Source: Paenibacillus sp. YN15 (lineage in GTDB: Bacteria > Bacillota > Bacilli > Paenibacillales > NBRC-103111). Taken from it: a stretch of DNA of 64,000 nucleotides. A program made the position numbers and the translations under genes. Under the pieces are notes generated by a model. The model saw nothing but the letters and a program-made list of their open reading frames with translations. It did not search any database and had not been told where the DNA came from. The stretch spans positions 88,970 to 152,969 of the forward strand of contig NZ_QMFA01000003.1 in NCBI RefSeq assembly GCF_003285005.1, in the 5' to 3' direction. Shown here one piece after another: positions 62,210-64,000 of this stretch (its first letter is position 1; each line of letters opens with the position of its first letter).

Positions 62210-64000
62210 ATGTTTGCAAATATAAGAAAGCGCTTTATTATGATACTGGCAATCGTGGTCGCCTTTACCGGATTCGGCCTTGGCGTACAACCAGTCTCAA
62301 GAGCAACAGCCGCGGAATTGAGCCCGTACAACCTTAAGATTATGACTTTCAATATTCGCAACGGGGGATCGGGAAGTGGCGACCAAGCCTGGGACGTTCG
62401 TAAAGACAGGGTCGTCAACGCGATCGATTCGTTCGGCCCTGACGTATTGGGAATGCAGGAAGGCTATCAATTTCAGATTGACTACTTGTTGGGTCACTTG
62501 AACGGACCGTACGCTTCGATTGGAATCTCGCGCTTCGGCAATACAACCAATGAATACAACAACATCATGTATCGATCGGACAAGTTCGAAGTGGTAGAAT
62601 CGGGACAATTCTGGTTAAGCGATACGCCGGATATCGTCGGCAGCAAGAGTCCGTATGATACGGCTTGGCCTCGCATTTGCACCTGGGCCAAGTTTAGGTC
62701 CAAGGATAACAATAAAGCCGAGTTTTATTACTTCAACACTCATTTTGGATTGACGGAAGGCGCACAAGAGCAGGCAGCTTACGTTATCTTGGATCGGATC
62801 GCTAAATATGCGATTTCACCTAACGCGCCGGTACTTCTCGGAGGAGATCTGAACGTACAGGAAACAAGCAACGCCTTCCTTGCGCTTCAGAATTCAGACC
62901 TGAATGATACGTGGGCGGATGCGGGTCACTCTTATACGGATGATGATGGAACCTATAGCAACTTCGACGGGTCTACGACGACAGGTCATATCGATTGGAT
63001 TTTCCAACGAAATGTTCGCCAGATCCAATCGATCCAAATTAACAGATACAACGAGAACGGGCATTATCCTTCCGATCATTACCCGGTTCAATTGGTGGTA
63101 GACATACCGCTGACAGGAGACCCGGCCCCGGATCGTACGAACTTCGGAAGCCCGTCGTCACAATATACAGACAGTCCGGCCGGCGAGGATATAACAAAGG
63201 CGTTCGATCACAACAAATTAACTAAATACTACACGCCGCACGGCACAGCGTGGATTCAGTTTCGATTCGCGAACGAAAGCCAGTTTGTCGTGAATCGGTA
63301 TCGCATCTCCTCAGCGAATGACAACCAGACGACTCGTGATCCGAAAAATTGGACGGTCAAGGGTTCGAATGACGGCGTGAATTGGGTCACTCTCGACACC
63401 AGATCCAATCAAAGTTTTGAATTGCGTTTTCAGACGAAGGAATATACGTTCAACAATGCTACCGGCTTCGAATATATCCGGCTAGAGATAACGAGCAACG
63501 GCGGCTCTGCTCTACAACTGTCTGAGCTGCAATTGTTTGATTACGTGAATGTCGCTCGAAATGCAGCCGTAAGTGCGGACGGCTATCGCAGCGGGGAAAC
63601 GCCGGAAAAAGCCGTGGATGGAACAACCGTTGGAAATAGCAAATGGTGCTCTGTCGGGTCCGAGCCACATTGGTTGCAATTGGATTTGGGTGTCCGTCAC
63701 AACTTCACACAATTTGTCATACTGCATGCCGCAGCGGGCGGTGAGAATGCTGATTACAATACGGTGGCCTACCAAATTCAAGTAAGCGACAATGGCACCG
63801 ATTGGACCAGCGAAGTGAATGTCGCGAACAACAAGGCCAATGCAACCACGCACCAAGTGAACACATTCGGTAGATATGTTCGATTGCTCGTTACGGATAG
63901 TACAGCCAGGAACGGGGATAACTCGGCCCGCATCTACGAACTTGGGGTATACGGGCAGCAACAGGGCGCGACATTCTACAAGGACGGAAGCTATGGCGGA
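62210..64000 (+). CDS. Secreted EEP phosphodiesterase with two discoidin-like domains (3' partial)
   Basis: At least 597 codons, open to the right edge. ATG 62210 is 8 nt after AAGGAG (ATG 62207 is an alternative). The signal peptide (MFANIRKRFIMILAIVVAFT) is very similar to that of the upstream gene. EEP domain (about 62330-63110): MTFNIRNGGSG, GMQEGYQ, GGDLNVQE, HIDWIFQ, SDHYPV. Two F5/8 type C-like (discoidin) domains follow (about 63130-63530 and 63540-63955), then ATFYKDGSYGG, a beta/gamma-crystallin-like start. Paralogue of the genes at 57692 and 31874; attachment by carbohydrate-binding domains rather than SLH. Confidence 0.88.
   Translation, partial: MFANIRKRFIMILAIVVAFTGFGLGVQPVSRATAAELSPYNLKIMTFNIRNGGSGSGDQAWDVRKDRVVNAIDSFGPDVLGMQEGYQFQIDYLLGHLNGPYASIGISRFGNTTNEYNNIMYRSDKFEVVESGQFWLSDTPDIVGSKSPYDTAWPRICTWAKFRSKDNNKAEFYYFNTHFGLTEGAQEQAAYVILDRIAKYAISPNAPVLLGGDLNVQETSNAFLALQNSDLNDTWADAGHSYTDDDGTYSNFDGSTTTGHIDWIFQRNVRQIQSIQINRYNENGHYPSDHYPVQLVVDIPLTGDPAPDRTNFGSPSSQYTDSPAGEDITKAFDHNKLTKYYTPHGTAWIQFRFANESQFVVNRYRISSANDNQTTRDPKNWTVKGSNDGVNWVTLDTRSNQSFELRFQTKEYTFNNATGFEYIRLEITSNGGSALQLSELQLFDYVNVARNAAVSADGYRSGETPEKAVDGTTVGNSKWCSVGSEPHWLQLDLGVRHNFTQFVILHAAAGGENADYNTVAYQIQVSDNGTDWTSEVNVANNKANATTHQVNTFGRYVRLLVTDSTARNGDNSARIYELGVYGQQQGATFYKDGSYGG

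Noticed and set aside
1-64000. tRNA, rRNA, CRISPR arrays, full insertion sequences or phage
   Set aside because: No cloverleaf, regular spacer array, DDE transposase with terminal repeats or phage structural genes were seen.

Overview
This 64 kb window is most likely from a Paenibacillus-like bacterium (Bacillota). The evidence is strong AGGAGG-type ribosome sites with many TTG/GTG starts, S-layer-homology (SLH) surface proteins, cohesin and dockerin domains, YesM/YesN-type two-component pairs beside LplB/YtcP-type ABC sugar importers, five AraC-type regulators, and ROK, DUF1861 and FAD-oxidoreductase carbohydrate genes. No rRNA, tRNA, CRISPR array or complete insertion sequence was seen.

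Layout. 1-5.7 kb: a large secreted glycoside hydrolase (5' end outside the window) carrying a cohesin-like domain and a C-terminal dockerin, followed by a cohesin plus triple-SLH protein that could tether it to the cell wall. 5.9-12.7 kb: YesM/YesN sensor and regulator with two permeases and a lipoprotein of an ABC importer. 12.7-18.0 kb: an AraC regulator divergent from a five-gene operon (two zinc-type dehydrogenases, ROK kinase, AlsE-like epimerase, RpiB) that looks like an allose-type hexose pathway. 18.1-29.3 kb, AT-richer by eye: an OmpR-type two-component system, a heterodimeric ABC exporter, a MacAB-like efflux set and a large secreted repeat protein. Matching 11-bp-spaced GTTTAG repeats precede the two-component operon and the exporter operon.

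29.3-38.7 kb: a membrane AraC regulator divergent from an EEP phosphodiesterase, a second ABC importer, a DUF1861 protein, MgtC/SapB and a HAD phosphatase. 38.7-44.9 kb: a first Rpn-like nuclease cassette, a solute-binding-protein remnant, an alginate-lyase-family protein, an AraC regulator, an FAD oxidoreductase and an unidentified broken gene. 44.9-49.9 kb: a fluoride riboswitch controlling a CLC-type channel, then an ABC exporter with its TetR regulator and operator. 49.9-56.5 kb: a second Rpn-like cassette beside a regulator remnant, an AraC regulator divergent from a sugar isomerase and a 2-hydroxyacid dehydrogenase, and a Fur-box-controlled operon of two nitroreductases and an alpha/beta hydrolase.

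56.5-57.4 kb is a gene graveyard (AraC tail, aldo/keto reductase, ParB-like protein). 57.7-64 kb holds two secreted EEP-domain proteins; one is anchored by SLH domains and the other runs off the right edge. The most unusual items are the two near-identical Rpn-like nuclease cassettes, each with a promoter, an intrinsic terminator and then the gene, together with the cohesin/dockerin/SLH pair and the shared two-component operator boxes.
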